Source of the DNA: Streptococcus varani
GTDB lineage: Bacteria > Bacillota > Bacilli > Lactobacillales > Streptococcaceae
DNA length: 64,000 nucleotides
Direction: 5' to 3'
Assembly: GCF_001375655.1 (NCBI RefSeq)
Contig: NZ_CTEN01000002.1
Location: 434,001-498,000 of the forward strand
Below, one piece after another: positions 46,846 through 56,956 of this stretch (its first letter is position 1; every line of letters starts with the position of its first letter). The translations under genes were made by a program, and so were the position numbers. The notes under the pieces were generated by a model, which was not told where the DNA came from, did no database searches, and saw only the letters and a program-made list of their open reading frames with translations.

Positions 46846-49482
46846 TTATTTCGCTTCATACCAAGTCTGACCAGCATTTTCTTCTGCGATCAATGGTACG
46901 GCCAGTTCGATGGCTGATTCCATGGTTTCTTTGACCAATTTTTGAACGGCTTCCAGCTCGGCATTTGGTACTTCTAGGACAATTTCATCGTGCACTTGTA
47001 AGAGCATGCGAGCCCTGAAGTATCCTGCTGTCAGAGCCTTATCCAGGTTAATCATGGCCACCTTGAGAATGTCAGCAGCGGAACCTTGAATTGGGGAGTT
47101 AATGGCTGTCCGCTCGGCAAAGTTACGGACATTGAAGTTGCGGGAATTAATATCTGGCAACTCTCTGCGGCGGTGGTAAATAGTCTCCACATAGCCCTTA
47201 TCACGCGCATCACGAACAATATTTTCCATATAGGCCTTGATGCCTGGGAAACGCTCAAAATAGGTGTCAATATAAAACTTGGCAGCCTTTCTGGTAATAC
47301 CCAAGTTGTTGGACAAACCAAAATCAGAGATACCATAGACTACACCGAAGTTAACGGCCTTGGCATTGCGGCGGTCATTTGGCGTCACATCCTTGGCATC
47401 CTTGATATCAAAGACCCGCATAGCTGTCGCCGTATGGATATCTTCGCCCCGTTTGAAGGATTCAATCAAGTGCTCGTCTTTGGAAATATGAGCCAGGACC
47501 CGCAGCTCAATCTGCGAGTAGTCCGATGCTAGCAAAACACTGTCTTCCATAGAGGGTACAAATGCCTTACGAATCAGGCGTCCCTGTTCTAGACGGACAG
47601 GGATATTTTGTAGGTTGGGATCCGTAGAGGACAGACGACCGGTCTGAGTTAAGTCCTGGACATAGCGGGTATGAATCTTACCATCTGCTAAGATAGCATC
47701 CTGCAAGCCAATGACGTAAGTCGATTGTAATTTAGTAATTTGGCGGTATTCCAAGATTTTTGAAACAACTGGAGCAATCGGTGCTAAACGCTCAAGCACA
47801 TCAACCGCTGTTGAATAACCCGTCTTGGTTTTCTTGGTCAATTCCAAAGGTAGTCCCATCTTCTCAAAGAGGAGAACACCTAACTGTTTAGGCGAGTTGA
47901 TATTGAACTCTTCACCAGCCAAATCATAAATCTTCTGAGTCAACTCCGCAATCAACAGCTCATTTTCAGCCTGCATGATTTGCAAGGTTTCAGCTTGCAC
48001 CTTGATACCAGCGATTTCCATCTTAGCCAGGACATCCGCCAGTGGCAACTCCATCTCAAAAAGCAAGTCTGACTGTTGATGCTCCGTCAGTTTGCCTAAC
48101 ATAGGCTCCTTAGTCTCTAAGATGACCTGAACCTTACGGGCCAAATACTCAAAGAAGACGTCATCTTCTGGAAGACCGAGTTTTGCCCCCTTGCCATAGA
48201 CAGCCTCATCCACTGACAGACTAGTTTGTCCGTACAGATGAGCAATCGTTGCCAATCTATTATCTTCTACCGTTGACAGTAGATAGGTAGCCAAACGGCT
48301 ATCAAAGCTAGCCTTAGGCAAGTTGATATCCATGTGAGATAAGAGGACTTTGCTCCGTTTGAAGTCATAGGTTTGAATGGCATGACTTTCTAGAAATTCT
48401 TTGAAGATACTTTGTTGAAGAACCTCTGGTTTGGCCACATAGAGCTGCCCAGGACGTCCCCAAGCCAAACCAACCATTTCTTCTCTGTGGTAGTTTTCGC
48501 CTAAGATTTCAAAATAGAAGGCATCATCAGCTTGCAACATATCTGCTGTGACTTCTGTCACAACGGTATATTCGATGGCTTGCTCTTCTTCCTGGCCAGT
48601 CTGACCTAATTGAGCCCGCAGTTGCTTGAAACCCATTTCATCATAAAATTGACCCAAAACGGCCAAATCTGGTCCATTATAAACAATATCATCCAGTCCA
48701 ATTTCAATTGGCGATTGGGTGTCAATGGTCGCCAGAGTTCGTGATAAGAAAGCCTGCTCCTTGTCGTTTAACAGGTTTTCTTTCATTTTGGAAGCCTTGA
48801 AACTATCAATATGTTCATAAATACCTTCTAAACTACCGTATTCCAAAAGTAGTTTGAGACCTGTTTTTTCTCCAATTTTAGTAACACCTGGAATGTTATC
48901 AGACTTATCGCCCATGAGAGCTTTTAGGTCGATAAACTGAGTGGGGGTGATCCCCATTTTTTCCATAAGGTAGTCCGGAGTAAATTCTTCAAATTCCGCC
49001 ACGCCTTTTTTGGAAATTTCCACAATGGTATTGGCATCAGTCAGCTGAATCAAGTCCTTGTCGCCACTGGCGATGACCACATCAAAAGGTACTTCTGTCC
49101 GCTCAGCCATCTTATCCAGGGTACCGATGATGTCATCTGCTTCATAGTTGGCCAATTCATAGTGCTGGATACCCATAGCTTCCAACATCTGACGAATGAA
49201 AGGAAATTGCTCTCGAAATTCATCTGGAGTTTTGGCCCGACCAGCCTTATAATCTGCAAACATCTCTGTCCGGAAAGTTGTTTTGCCCGCATCAAAGGCT
49301 ACCAAGATGTGGGTCGGCTGTACCCGCTCCATAAGGTGGTTGAGCATGAGGTGAAAACCATAGATGGCGTTGGTATGGAGACCGGTCGGGCTCTTAAAGC
49401 GGTCAATCTGGTTATAAAGAGCAAAGAAAGCTCGAAATGCGACGGAAGATCCATCAATTAATAAGAGTTTATTTTTTTTCAT
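46846..49482 (-). CDS. polA: DNA polymerase I
   Basis: Repair and Okazaki-fragment polymerase. The 878-residue protein has an N-terminal 5'-3' exonuclease domain (LLIDGSSVAFRAFFAL start; DKDLIQL; GDKSDNIPG), a central domain without clear 3'-5' proofreading residues, and the polymerase domain with motif A DYSQIELRVLAHIS, motif B RRNAKAVNFGVVYG and motif C LQVHDEIVLEVP. The start is placed at ATG 49482 (MKKNKLLLIDG). The open frame runs back 27 codons to a TTG, but those residues do not look like family sequence. A TATAAT box stands 6 nt before this ATG, which would give a leaderless mRNA. Confidence 0.95.
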   Translation of the reverse strand: MKKNKLLLIDGSSVAFRAFFALYNQIDRFKSPTGLHTNAIYGFHLMLNHLMERVQPTHILVAFDAGKTTFRTEMFADYKAGRAKTPDEFREQFPFIRQMLEAMGIQHYELANYEADDIIGTLDKMAERTEVPFDVVIASGDKDLIQLTDANTIVEISKKGVAEFEEFTPDYLMEKMGITPTQFIDLKALMGDKSDNIPGVTKIGEKTGLKLLLEYGSLEGIYEHIDSFKASKMKENLLNDKEQAFLSRTLATIDTQSPIEIGLDDIVYNGPDLAVLGQFYDEMGFKQLRAQLGQTGQEEEQAIEYTVVTEVTADMLQADDAFYFEILGENYHREEMVGLAWGRPGQLYVAKPEVLQQSIFKEFLESHAIQTYDFKRSKVLLSHMDINLPKASFDSRLATYLLSTVEDNRLATIAHLYGQTSLSVDEAVYGKGAKLGLPEDDVFFEYLARKVQVILETKEPMLGKLTEHQQSDLLFEMELPLADVLAKMEIAGIKVQAETLQIMQAENELLIAELTQKIYDLAGEEFNINSPKQLGVLLFEKMGLPLELTKKTKTGYSTAVDVLERLAPIAPVVSKILEYRQITKLQSTYVIGLQDAILADGKIHTRYVQDLTQTGRLSSTDPNLQNIPVRLEQGRLIRKAFVPSMEDSVLLASDYSQIELRVLAHISKDEHLIESFKRGEDIHTATAMRVFDIKDAKDVTPNDRRNAKAVNFGVVYGISDFGLSNNLGITRKAAKFYIDTYFERFPGIKAYMENIVRDARDKGYVETIYHRRRELPDINSRNFNVRNFAERTAINSPIQGSAADILKVAMINLDKALTAGYFRARMLLQVHDEIVLEVPNAELEAVQKLVKETMESAIELAVPLIAEENAGQTWYEAK

Positions 49483-49488
49483 GCTTCT

Positions 49489-49494
49489 ATTATA
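49489..49494 (-). promoter_or_regulatory. Extended -10 box 6 nt before the polA start
   Basis: TGCTATAAT followed by AGAAGC and ATG on the minus strand. By normal geometry +1 is the A of the start codon. No clear -35 hexamer or strong ribosome site. Confidence 0.5.
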
Positions 49495-49578
49495 GCATGA
49501 TTTGGGTATTTGGAGAGGCTTGAAGGTTGTAAAAGACGACGAAAAAGAGCTGATTTTACTCAACCAACTCCTTCTTCT

Positions 49579-49875
49579 TTATTCTTCTACTTTCAGCATT
49601 TTAGTAGCCAACTCTAAGAGTGAAATGGCTACTTGCTGGCGGTCCATTATCAGATTATAGATGGCATCTTCACTGAGGACACCGGCAGGAATCTTGTCAA
49701 ATTCTCCTCGACCTGCTGCATCAAAATCCTGCATATACTGGTCACTATAGTAGTAGTCCTGCAAATCCTGATATTCTGACTGACTGGCTTCGTAAGCTTT
49801 TGCCACTTCTTCCAGTTGACGCAGCATCTCTACTTGATGATGGAGGTTTTTTTCCATTTCTTCAATTCTTTGCAT
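49579..49875 (-). CDS. DUF4298 domain protein
   Basis: A small acidic 98-residue protein, mostly helical, with an N-terminal coiled-coil-like segment (EEMEKNLHHQVEMLRQLEEV), a Tyr/Asp-rich middle (DYYYSDQYMQDFDA) and the conserved-looking GVLSEDAIYNLIMD. I recognise the DUF4298 type; function unknown. AAAGGAG precedes the ATG. It lies 29 bp after the end of the MFS gene upstream and may be co-transcribed with it. Confidence 0.8.
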   Translation of the reverse strand: MQRIEEMEKNLHHQVEMLRQLEEVAKAYEASQSEYQDLQDYYYSDQYMQDFDAAGRGEFDKIPAGVLSEDAIYNLIMDRQQVAISLLELATKMLKVEE

Positions 49876-49904
49876 TATTTTTCTCCTTTAAAATAAATTA
49901 AATT

Positions 49905-51071
49905 CTATTTGGTCATAAAATTACGATAGAGAAGGGAGAAGCCAAAAATCATGAGGCTTCCCATTAAGGGTAAAAGAACGGTGTAGGAAATATGGATATT
50001 GGCAATCAGAAAAGCTGATAGGCTAGAACCAACTGCCTGTCCCAACTGATTGGCTGAGCCATTAAGACTAAGCATCAGACTGGATTTATTATCCGTAGCG
50101 ACACTCATCCCGGTAATCATCTGAATACCTGTAAACCAGGCTGCAATTTGCCAAAGAATAATCAGTGGAATAAGAATAAAAACCTCTTTAGGGAGCAAAA
50201 AAATCAAGATAGAAATGATTCCTTGTAGACTACTTCCTAGTACAAGGGCTTTTTTGTAGCCGATTTTATCTGCATAGACTCCACCAACATGATTACCTGA
50301 AAAACTAGCAATCCCAATAATCACCAGTAAAATACTCATGATGGGAGCAAGACTTGGCAGCAGTTCTAGTACATAGGGTGTCAGGAAGGTGTAGAAACCA
50401 CCATATCCTAAGAAAAAGAGGAACATACATAAAAGGACAAATTGAACATCTTTAAGCTTGAAAAACCTTAGTTCTTCTAGGAAGTTGTTTTCCTTCTCCT
50501 CAACTTCTGCTTTGGGCAAGAAACGCATGAAATAAAGCAAAGAGAAAAGCATCAAAACAATCAAAAAACCAAAATCTGTTTGCCAGCTAAATATCTCTGA
50601 TAAGAATCGGGTTAATGGGACGCCGATAACAAGGGCCAAAGCTGCACCCATAATTAATCTAGCAAGTGTCGAACCAAGTTTATCTTTGGAAGAAAAACCC
50701 GCCACCGTAGCTGTCGCTAAGACTCCGTAGCTATTGCCAGCGATACCAGATAAAAAACGAGCCATGAGCAGTTGAATAAAATTTGGAGCCAGAATCATCC
50801 AAAAAGTTGATAATATGGTTAAAAAAAGCATCATTTTCAATGCCTTGGTTCGCTCCATCTTTCGAAAAAGAATGAGGACAATGGGTACTCCAATTGCAGC
50901 CCCGTAAGCATAAAAAGAATTGAGCAAACCGGTTTCGGCAATGGAAATACTAAGCTGGTCAGCCACCTTATCTAGAATCCCATTAAAAAGCATGGCCGAC
51001 ATGGCTAAAACAAAAGCCATGAGAATAAAGACGGATTGAGTTCTTGTTGTTAATTGATTCTTTTTCATCAT
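49905..51071 (-). CDS. MFS transporter (DHA1/AraJ-type efflux)
   Basis: 388 residues with about twelve membrane segments. The loop GIPVVLILFRKMERTKALKMML fits the 2-3 loop position of major facilitator proteins and HVGGVYADKIGYKKALVLG the 8-9 loop. Closest in pattern to drug/arabinose efflux (DHA1) proteins; the substrate is unknown. AGAAAGAGAAATG provides a weak ribosome site. Confidence 0.85.
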   Translation of the reverse strand: MMKKNQLTTRTQSVFILMAFVLAMSAMLFNGILDKVADQLSISIAETGLLNSFYAYGAAIGVPIVLILFRKMERTKALKMMLFLTILSTFWMILAPNFIQLLMARFLSGIAGNSYGVLATATVAGFSSKDKLGSTLARLIMGAALALVIGVPLTRFLSEIFSWQTDFGFLIVLMLFSLLYFMRFLPKAEVEEKENNFLEELRFFKLKDVQFVLLCMFLFFLGYGGFYTFLTPYVLELLPSLAPIMSILLVIIGIASFSGNHVGGVYADKIGYKKALVLGSSLQGIISILIFLLPKEVFILIPLIILWQIAAWFTGIQMITGMSVATDNKSSLMLSLNGSANQLGQAVGSSLSAFLIANIHISYTVLLPLMGSLMIFGFSLLYRNFMTK

Positions 51072-51257
51072 TTCTCTTTCTGGACAGTTTTCAGAAACAT
51101 TCTTGATACCGCTTACAAAAATAACTCCGCTATATCAATTTTTCTCTAATTCTAGTATACGGTTTTTAAGCAGCAATAGCAAGCTATATTAGACAATATC
51201 GACATAAATTCACTATAAGAAGTATGTAAAAAAGCAACCAGATGGTCGCTTCATTGA

Positions 51258-51755
51258 CTAACTTATAATGAGGACTAACCCTGCCAAGATACCAATTAGC
51301 ATGCCTGCAATGACATCTTTGGGATAGTGAACGCCACCCAGAACACGGCAAATTGCCAAGGTTGCAGATAAAATTAACAAAACTAATCCCAAACAAATAT
51401 TGAAGGAGAGAAAACACATAGAAATCATGGTTGCTGAAAAAACATGACGACTGGGCATGGATTGTCCAACTGTATCCTTTGTCATAATGGGCTGGATAGA
51501 CCATTTTTCATAGGGCCTAGCTTGATTGATAACCTTGCGAATGATGGTCACCAGCAAAAAAGTCAGGCCTGGTACCAAGATATAGATTAATAATTGATTT
51601 GGAGAATTCAAAGAAATGTAGCCTAACAAAAGCGGATAGAGCAAGTACATGAGCTTGGTAACGGATCGATTAAAGGTAGCTAATAAAGAAAGAGCCAGAG
51701 GTGATTGCCGGATGGAAGAGGTCAAGTTTTTATAGAAGCTTGCGTAATCCCTCAT
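51258..51755 (-). CDS. PAP2-family membrane phosphatase
   Basis: 165 residues with about five membrane segments and the three phosphatase motifs: KVINQARPYE (K-x6-RP type), PSRHVFSA (PSGH-type with Arg for Gly) and CRVLGGVHYPKDV (SR-x5-H-x3-D type with Cys for Ser). Probably acts on a lipid phosphate such as undecaprenyl pyrophosphate or phosphatidate. It overlaps the upstream DUF2200 gene by 4 bp, indicating coupling. Confidence 0.86.
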   Translation of the reverse strand: MRDYASFYKNLTSSIRQSPLALSLLATFNRSVTKLMYLLYPLLLGYISLNSPNQLLIYILVPGLTFLLVTIIRKVINQARPYEKWSIQPIMTKDTVGQSMPSRHVFSATMISMCFLSFNICLGLVLLILSATLAICRVLGGVHYPKDVIAGMLIGILAGLVLIIS

Positions 51756-52108
51756 ACTTGATACTTCCCAATAATATCTGAAACTGATTTCCCTTTAGCC
51801 AACCAGTCCACCAACTTATCCAAACGGCGAATTTCTTGCATGAGGGGATCTTCAATCGCTTCGATTTGCACCCCACAAATCTTACCTGTGATATTGCTAC
51901 GGAATGGTGTATAATGTGGTGCCTGACGGAAAAAATCCCCGAATGTCAACTCGGATTCCATGAGTTTTTCAATCGTCTCTAGGTCGTAACCTGTCAACCA
52001 GCTGGTCACATCCAAAACATCCTGTCGGGTCTTCCCTTTTCGCTCCGCCTTAGCAATTAAGGCCTTGAAAACACTGGGAAAGGTCATATTGTAAATCCGA
52101 TGGCTCAT
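51752..52108 (-). CDS. DUF2200 family protein
   Basis: 118-residue soluble protein beginning [25 protein letters not shown], with WLTGYD and the [34 protein letters not shown]-like end typical of DUF2200. Function unknown. AGGAGTGCT precedes the ATG. Its stop overlaps the start of the PAP2 gene. Confidence 0.82.
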   Translation of the reverse strand: [118 protein letters not shown]

Positions 52109-52194
52109 AGCACTCCTCTTTTTTTAATAATCTTAAGGACTATTGTAACAAAAAAGAGCTGGTATTAGTACCTCTTTTTGAATCCGGTAAAAAA

Positions 52195-53247
52195 TTATTT
52201 TCTTGTATCCAGTTGGAAATCTGTTTGCAACTTAGCGATGACTTCCTCCAGTAGCTCTTTATTAACGTTATATTTGACATGCTTGTCCTCGCGATTGAAG
52301 ATTAAGAGTTGGGCGTTGATGAGTTTTTGCGTATGAAAGGACACAGCAGCCCCGGTAATAGCAAGAGCTTGTGCAATATCCTTACTCTTGGCATGGGGTT
52401 TGGTTAGCTCTACCAAAACATTATATCGGGTCACATCACTGATGACCTTGAGAATAGTAGTGAACTGATCCACATCCAATTCCTTATTCTCTCCCAAAAG
52501 TTGGTCTATTCGGCAGGAGAGGATAAAATAGTGATACAAACTACCCTGGGCATCCGAAGTATAGGATAAAAACCGGATAATCCAAGGACTCACAATGTAG
52601 AGACCCACTTCCTCTTCTTCTCCCAGATAAAATGAAGAATTGGATAAATAGGGAGATTTTGTAAACAGTTCTTCTAGAGAGAAAGCTCGAGCAAAAGCTT
52701 GGCGTTCCTTTACGCCTTTATCCAAATATGGTTGATAGAGGGGAACCAGCTCCCTAGAAAGGGTAACTAATTCCTGCATAGAATCCATAGGCTTGCGATA
52801 AAACTGGCTAAAGTACCACTTCGTGTCAGCTTTTGCTGTTGACAAGTCCAGTCGCTCCCAAAAATCAGCTTCCTTGTCCATCTGTTCGGGTTCGGAATTT
52901 AATAGTTGCTTTAAATGTTCTTGAATTTCTTCTTCAGTCAAACTTAAGCAATAGGTGTGAACATCTTCCACATCTTCAACGTCTATATCTTTGTCTACCA
53001 TTTCAATAAAAACAGAATGAAGCAAGCTAAGACCGTATCCCATCAGATAATATTGAGCGATTCTATCTTTATAAGGGGCAAAGACTTGCTTGAGCTCTTC
53101 TAAAATTGGAAAGACGTCCTTGAGAATTTCTTTTTCTTTATTGGATAAATCCCATTCTCCATCAGAGCCATCTTCAGGAAAAATGGGTACAAAGAACTGT
53201 TCTACAATCTGACTGGCTTTTTCGGAATAGATGACCTTCATTTGCAT
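52195..53247 (-). CDS. ArsR-like transcriptional regulator with large N-terminal domain
   Basis: 350 residues. The C-terminal 90 are a winged helix of ArsR type (TTILKVISDVTRYNVLVELT, then KSKDIAQALAITGAAVSFHTQKL as recognition region). The N-terminal 250 are acidic, helical and probably sense a ligand. It lies 71 bp downstream of an MFS gene on the same strand and most likely regulates it; the perfect palindrome at that gene's promoter is the probable operator. The MFS gene now carries a stop codon, so the regulator may control little else. Confidence 0.82.
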   Translation of the reverse strand: MQMKVIYSEKASQIVEQFFVPIFPEDGSDGEWDLSNKEKEILKDVFPILEELKQVFAPYKDRIAQYYLMGYGLSLLHSVFIEMVDKDIDVEDVEDVHTYCLSLTEEEIQEHLKQLLNSEPEQMDKEADFWERLDLSTAKADTKWYFSQFYRKPMDSMQELVTLSRELVPLYQPYLDKGVKERQAFARAFSLEELFTKSPYLSNSSFYLGEEEEVGLYIVSPWIIRFLSYTSDAQGSLYHYFILSCRIDQLLGENKELDVDQFTTILKVISDVTRYNVLVELTKPHAKSKDIAQALAITGAAVSFHTQKLINAQLLIFNREDKHVKYNVNKELLEEVIAKLQTDFQLDTRK

Positions 53248-53318
53248 TCCTCTTTCTTCAACACTTATTTAAGTTTATCTTATCAAAATCAAACAAGCAT
53301 GTAAACCGTTTGCTCTGC

Positions 53319-54599
53319 TTAGATTGCTTTTTCAAGAGTAGAATGCATTTTGAGTCTGGCAGATTTCAAGGTAAAAAGGATAAGGATAAGAGATAGACCT
53401 AAAAAGATAAGAGCAATGGCTTGTGATGAAAGGACGACTACTAAAGCTGATACTAGTAGACGACAAGTGACCAGGCCTAGAGTACAGAAGGTATCAATTC
53501 CTGCACCAATAGTGGCCAACCGCTCTTCTGGCAGTGCCCGGACGATAAAAGCATGCATTTTGGGTTGACTGGCACCCGCTAGAACCATACTGAAGAAATT
53601 AATGAGCATAATCAGATAAATGTTCTGCAAGAAAAAGCCAAAAAACAGTAAACTCGGCATAAAGGCTATGCTATTCACCAATGTTATAAAGTTAGTATTT
53701 TTGAGAAGAGTAGTTGAAAGAATACTCCCTAAAATAGTAGCCACGAGACTGATGATGACCAAACTGGATAAAGTGATGGCAGGAGAAACAAGAGCAAAGC
53801 TAGCATTTTCCTTGATTGTGAGAAGAAGCAAGCCATCCTGTCCTGCAAACACTGCGTTGAGACCAGCAATGGTTACAATAGAGACCTTGAGTGACGGAAT
53901 ATTCTTAACGGCCTGATAGGAATCTTTGAGACTGAACTAAAAATGTTGAAAAAAGCTTCCAGATCCTTCTGCTACTTGCTCTTGACTGGCCTGAATAGGA
54001 TTATCTTTGAGCAACTTGTTTAGACTTGGGCGAATAGCCATGATAATCAGCAGACTAACTAGAAAGGTTCCAGCATTGAAAAAGGCCAAGTGTTGGTAAG
54101 TCATGATACCGATGAGGATTGCCCCACTGGATTGAAAAAGAATGCGTAACATTGAGCTACTAGCCTGCCGAAAGGCATACATACTTTCGCGTTCATTATC
54201 AGCAACGATACGTAGGCTAATAGGAGTAAAAAGAGCATTTTCATATTGACCAGCTAGGTCAGATAAGAGATTAACGATTACTGCCAAAACAACCACCCAA
54301 AGAGCTGCTGGAAATCCCATCGCAAAACCAATTATGAGATAGAGAACGACTCGAAAAAGTAGGGTTAGGGATACACGATCCACCTTGTTCTTGGTCTTGT
54401 CCCCCCACATGCCCGTGAAAATCATGGTCAAAAACGGAAGACTTTCTGAAATAGTGACCAGGGAAATAGCCAGCTTTGCTTCTGGTAAAAGTAGGACATA
54501 GTTCATCAAAGCTAAATAGTATAGAACATCTCCAAAGTTGGATAGCATATCTGCTACAAAGGTCGCCATAAAGAGTTTGTTTTGTAGAATCGTTTTCAT
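53319..54599 (-). pseudogene. MFS transporter interrupted by an in-frame amber codon
   Basis: One frame runs from the ATG at 54599 to the stop at 53319 (426 codons), broken only by TAG at 53937-53939 (codon 221), between SFFQHF and FSLKDSYQAVKN. Both halves are typical MFS sequence: six membrane segments before (GMWGDKTKNKVDR in the 2-3 loop) and about six after. The break falls near the central loop. The C-terminal half could restart at GTG 53852, but no ribosome site is seen. Either a real point mutation or a sequencing error. It is paired with the ArsR-like gene downstream and preceded by a promoter with a palindrome. Confidence 0.85.
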
Positions 54600-54615
54600 T
54601 TTCTAACCTCACTTA

Positions 54616-54673
54616 ATTTATATTAAATATTTATTTAATATAAATATTATACATTTCTTAAAAATAAAGTCAA
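54616..54673 (-). promoter_or_regulatory. Promoter with 30-bp palindromic operator, MFS/ArsR operon
   Basis: On the minus strand TTGACT (54668-54673), 16-bp spacer, TATAAT (54646-54651). Directly downstream is a perfect inverted repeat, ATTTATATTAAAT and ATTTAATATAAAT with 4 bp between (54616-54645), covering the transcription start. A half-site resembling it (TTTATTTAATATTA) lies upstream of the -35 near 54677-54690. Confidence 0.8.
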
Positions 54674-54784
54674 TTATTTATTTAATATTATTTTTTAAAA
54701 TTAAGTGATTATTTAAAACTATTAAAAATAACATTCTAAAAAACAGTTCCCTTCATATCTAGCGTTCTTAGCAATCAGAGAAGC

Positions 54785-54841
54785 AAAAAGTGAACATGTT
54801 TATCTTTCTAGTCAACAGAAAGATAAACATGTTCACTTTTT
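54785..54841. terminator. Terminator after dexB: perfect 25-bp hairpin
   Basis: The arms 54785-54809 and 54817-54841 (AAAAAGTGAACATGTTTATC... and its complement) pair without mismatch around a 7-nt loop, with T-runs on both strands. It ends the dexB transcript; no + strand gene reaches it. Confidence 0.92.
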
Positions 54842-54875
54842 TTGATAAATTTTTTTAGCTTGAAGATATCTGTCC

Positions 54876-56498
<1,623 letters not shown>

Positions 56499-56508
56499 TC
56501 AACAGTAG

Positions 56509-56535
56509 GAAAGCTCCATATCATCTGGAGCTTTC
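56509..56535 (-). promoter_or_regulatory. Stem-loop in the dexB 5' leader
   Basis: GAAAGCTCC and GGAGCTTTC (9 bp, 9-nt loop) lie between the dexB promoter and its ribosome site. No T-run, so it is more likely a stabilising or protein-binding structure than a terminator. Confidence 0.5.
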
Positions 56536-56567
56536 TTACTAGGAGGTCAATTTATTTCTTTTACCAA

Positions 56568-56586
56568 ATTATAGCAAACGTTTTCA
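56568..56586 (-). promoter_or_regulatory. dexB -10 box with adjoining cre site
   Basis: On the minus strand TGAAAACGTTTGCT (56573-56586, cre with one end mismatch) runs directly into an extended -10 TGCTATAAT (TATAAT at 56568-56573). CcpA binding there should block the promoter. Confidence 0.75.
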
Positions 56587-56639
56587 TCAAACCGCAATGG
56601 CCAATCTGATGAAAATATTTGTGCAGGTTGCACAGGTCA

Positions 56640-56869
56640 TATAGTCGAATGAATTAGCTTTAAGACTAGGAACTGAGGTGCAGGCAGCTCCAACAGTCAG
56701 GGGAGTGACTGTTGGAGGCGGGAAATAAAAACTGACAAAAGTCAGTTTACCTAACAGTCATGGGATAGACTGTTGGAGGACCGAAATAAAAGAAACTAAG
56801 TTTCTCTCAACTGGAGTACAGCAAACCGGTAGTGACAACGTATCAAACATACTAATTCAAATGACTATA
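56640..56869 (+). repeat. Family A MITE-like element, copy 6
   Basis: The best-preserved ends of the set: TATAGTCGAATGAATTAG at the left and CTAATTCAAATGACTATA at the right, inverted with one mismatch. Contains two hairpin units and the GAAACTAAGTTTCTCTCAAC block. With the terminator, dexB promoter and leader it fills 56481-56956. Confidence 0.85.
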
Positions 56870-56880
56870 ATAGAAAAAAC

Positions 56881-56941
56881 AAAAAGATGGAAACTGCTGC
56901 AAGGTTAACTACCTTCGAGCCTGTTTGGTTTCAATCTTTTT
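56881..56941 (-). terminator. Terminator of the alpha-glucoside ABC operon
   Basis: AAAAAGATGGAAAC (56881-56894) and GTTTCAATCTTTTT (56928-56941) pair with one mismatch; an inner AAGGT/ACCTT stem is enclosed. T-rich tail on the minus strand. Confidence 0.8.
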
Positions 56942-56956
56942 GATTTTATCAGAGTA

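Noticed and set aside
49483-49563. N-terminal extension of polA from a TTG
   Set aside because: The 27 extra residues are unlike DNA polymerase I, and the region contains the likely promoter.
51184-51504. A 106-codon ORF overlapping the PAP2 gene on the same strand
   Set aside because: It is in another frame of the PAP2 gene, has no family resemblance, and the PAP2 frame has all its motifs.
53852-53937. Two separate MFS genes in place of one broken gene
   Set aside because: Both parts are in the same frame, together make a full-length 12-segment protein, and the second lacks a ribosome site.
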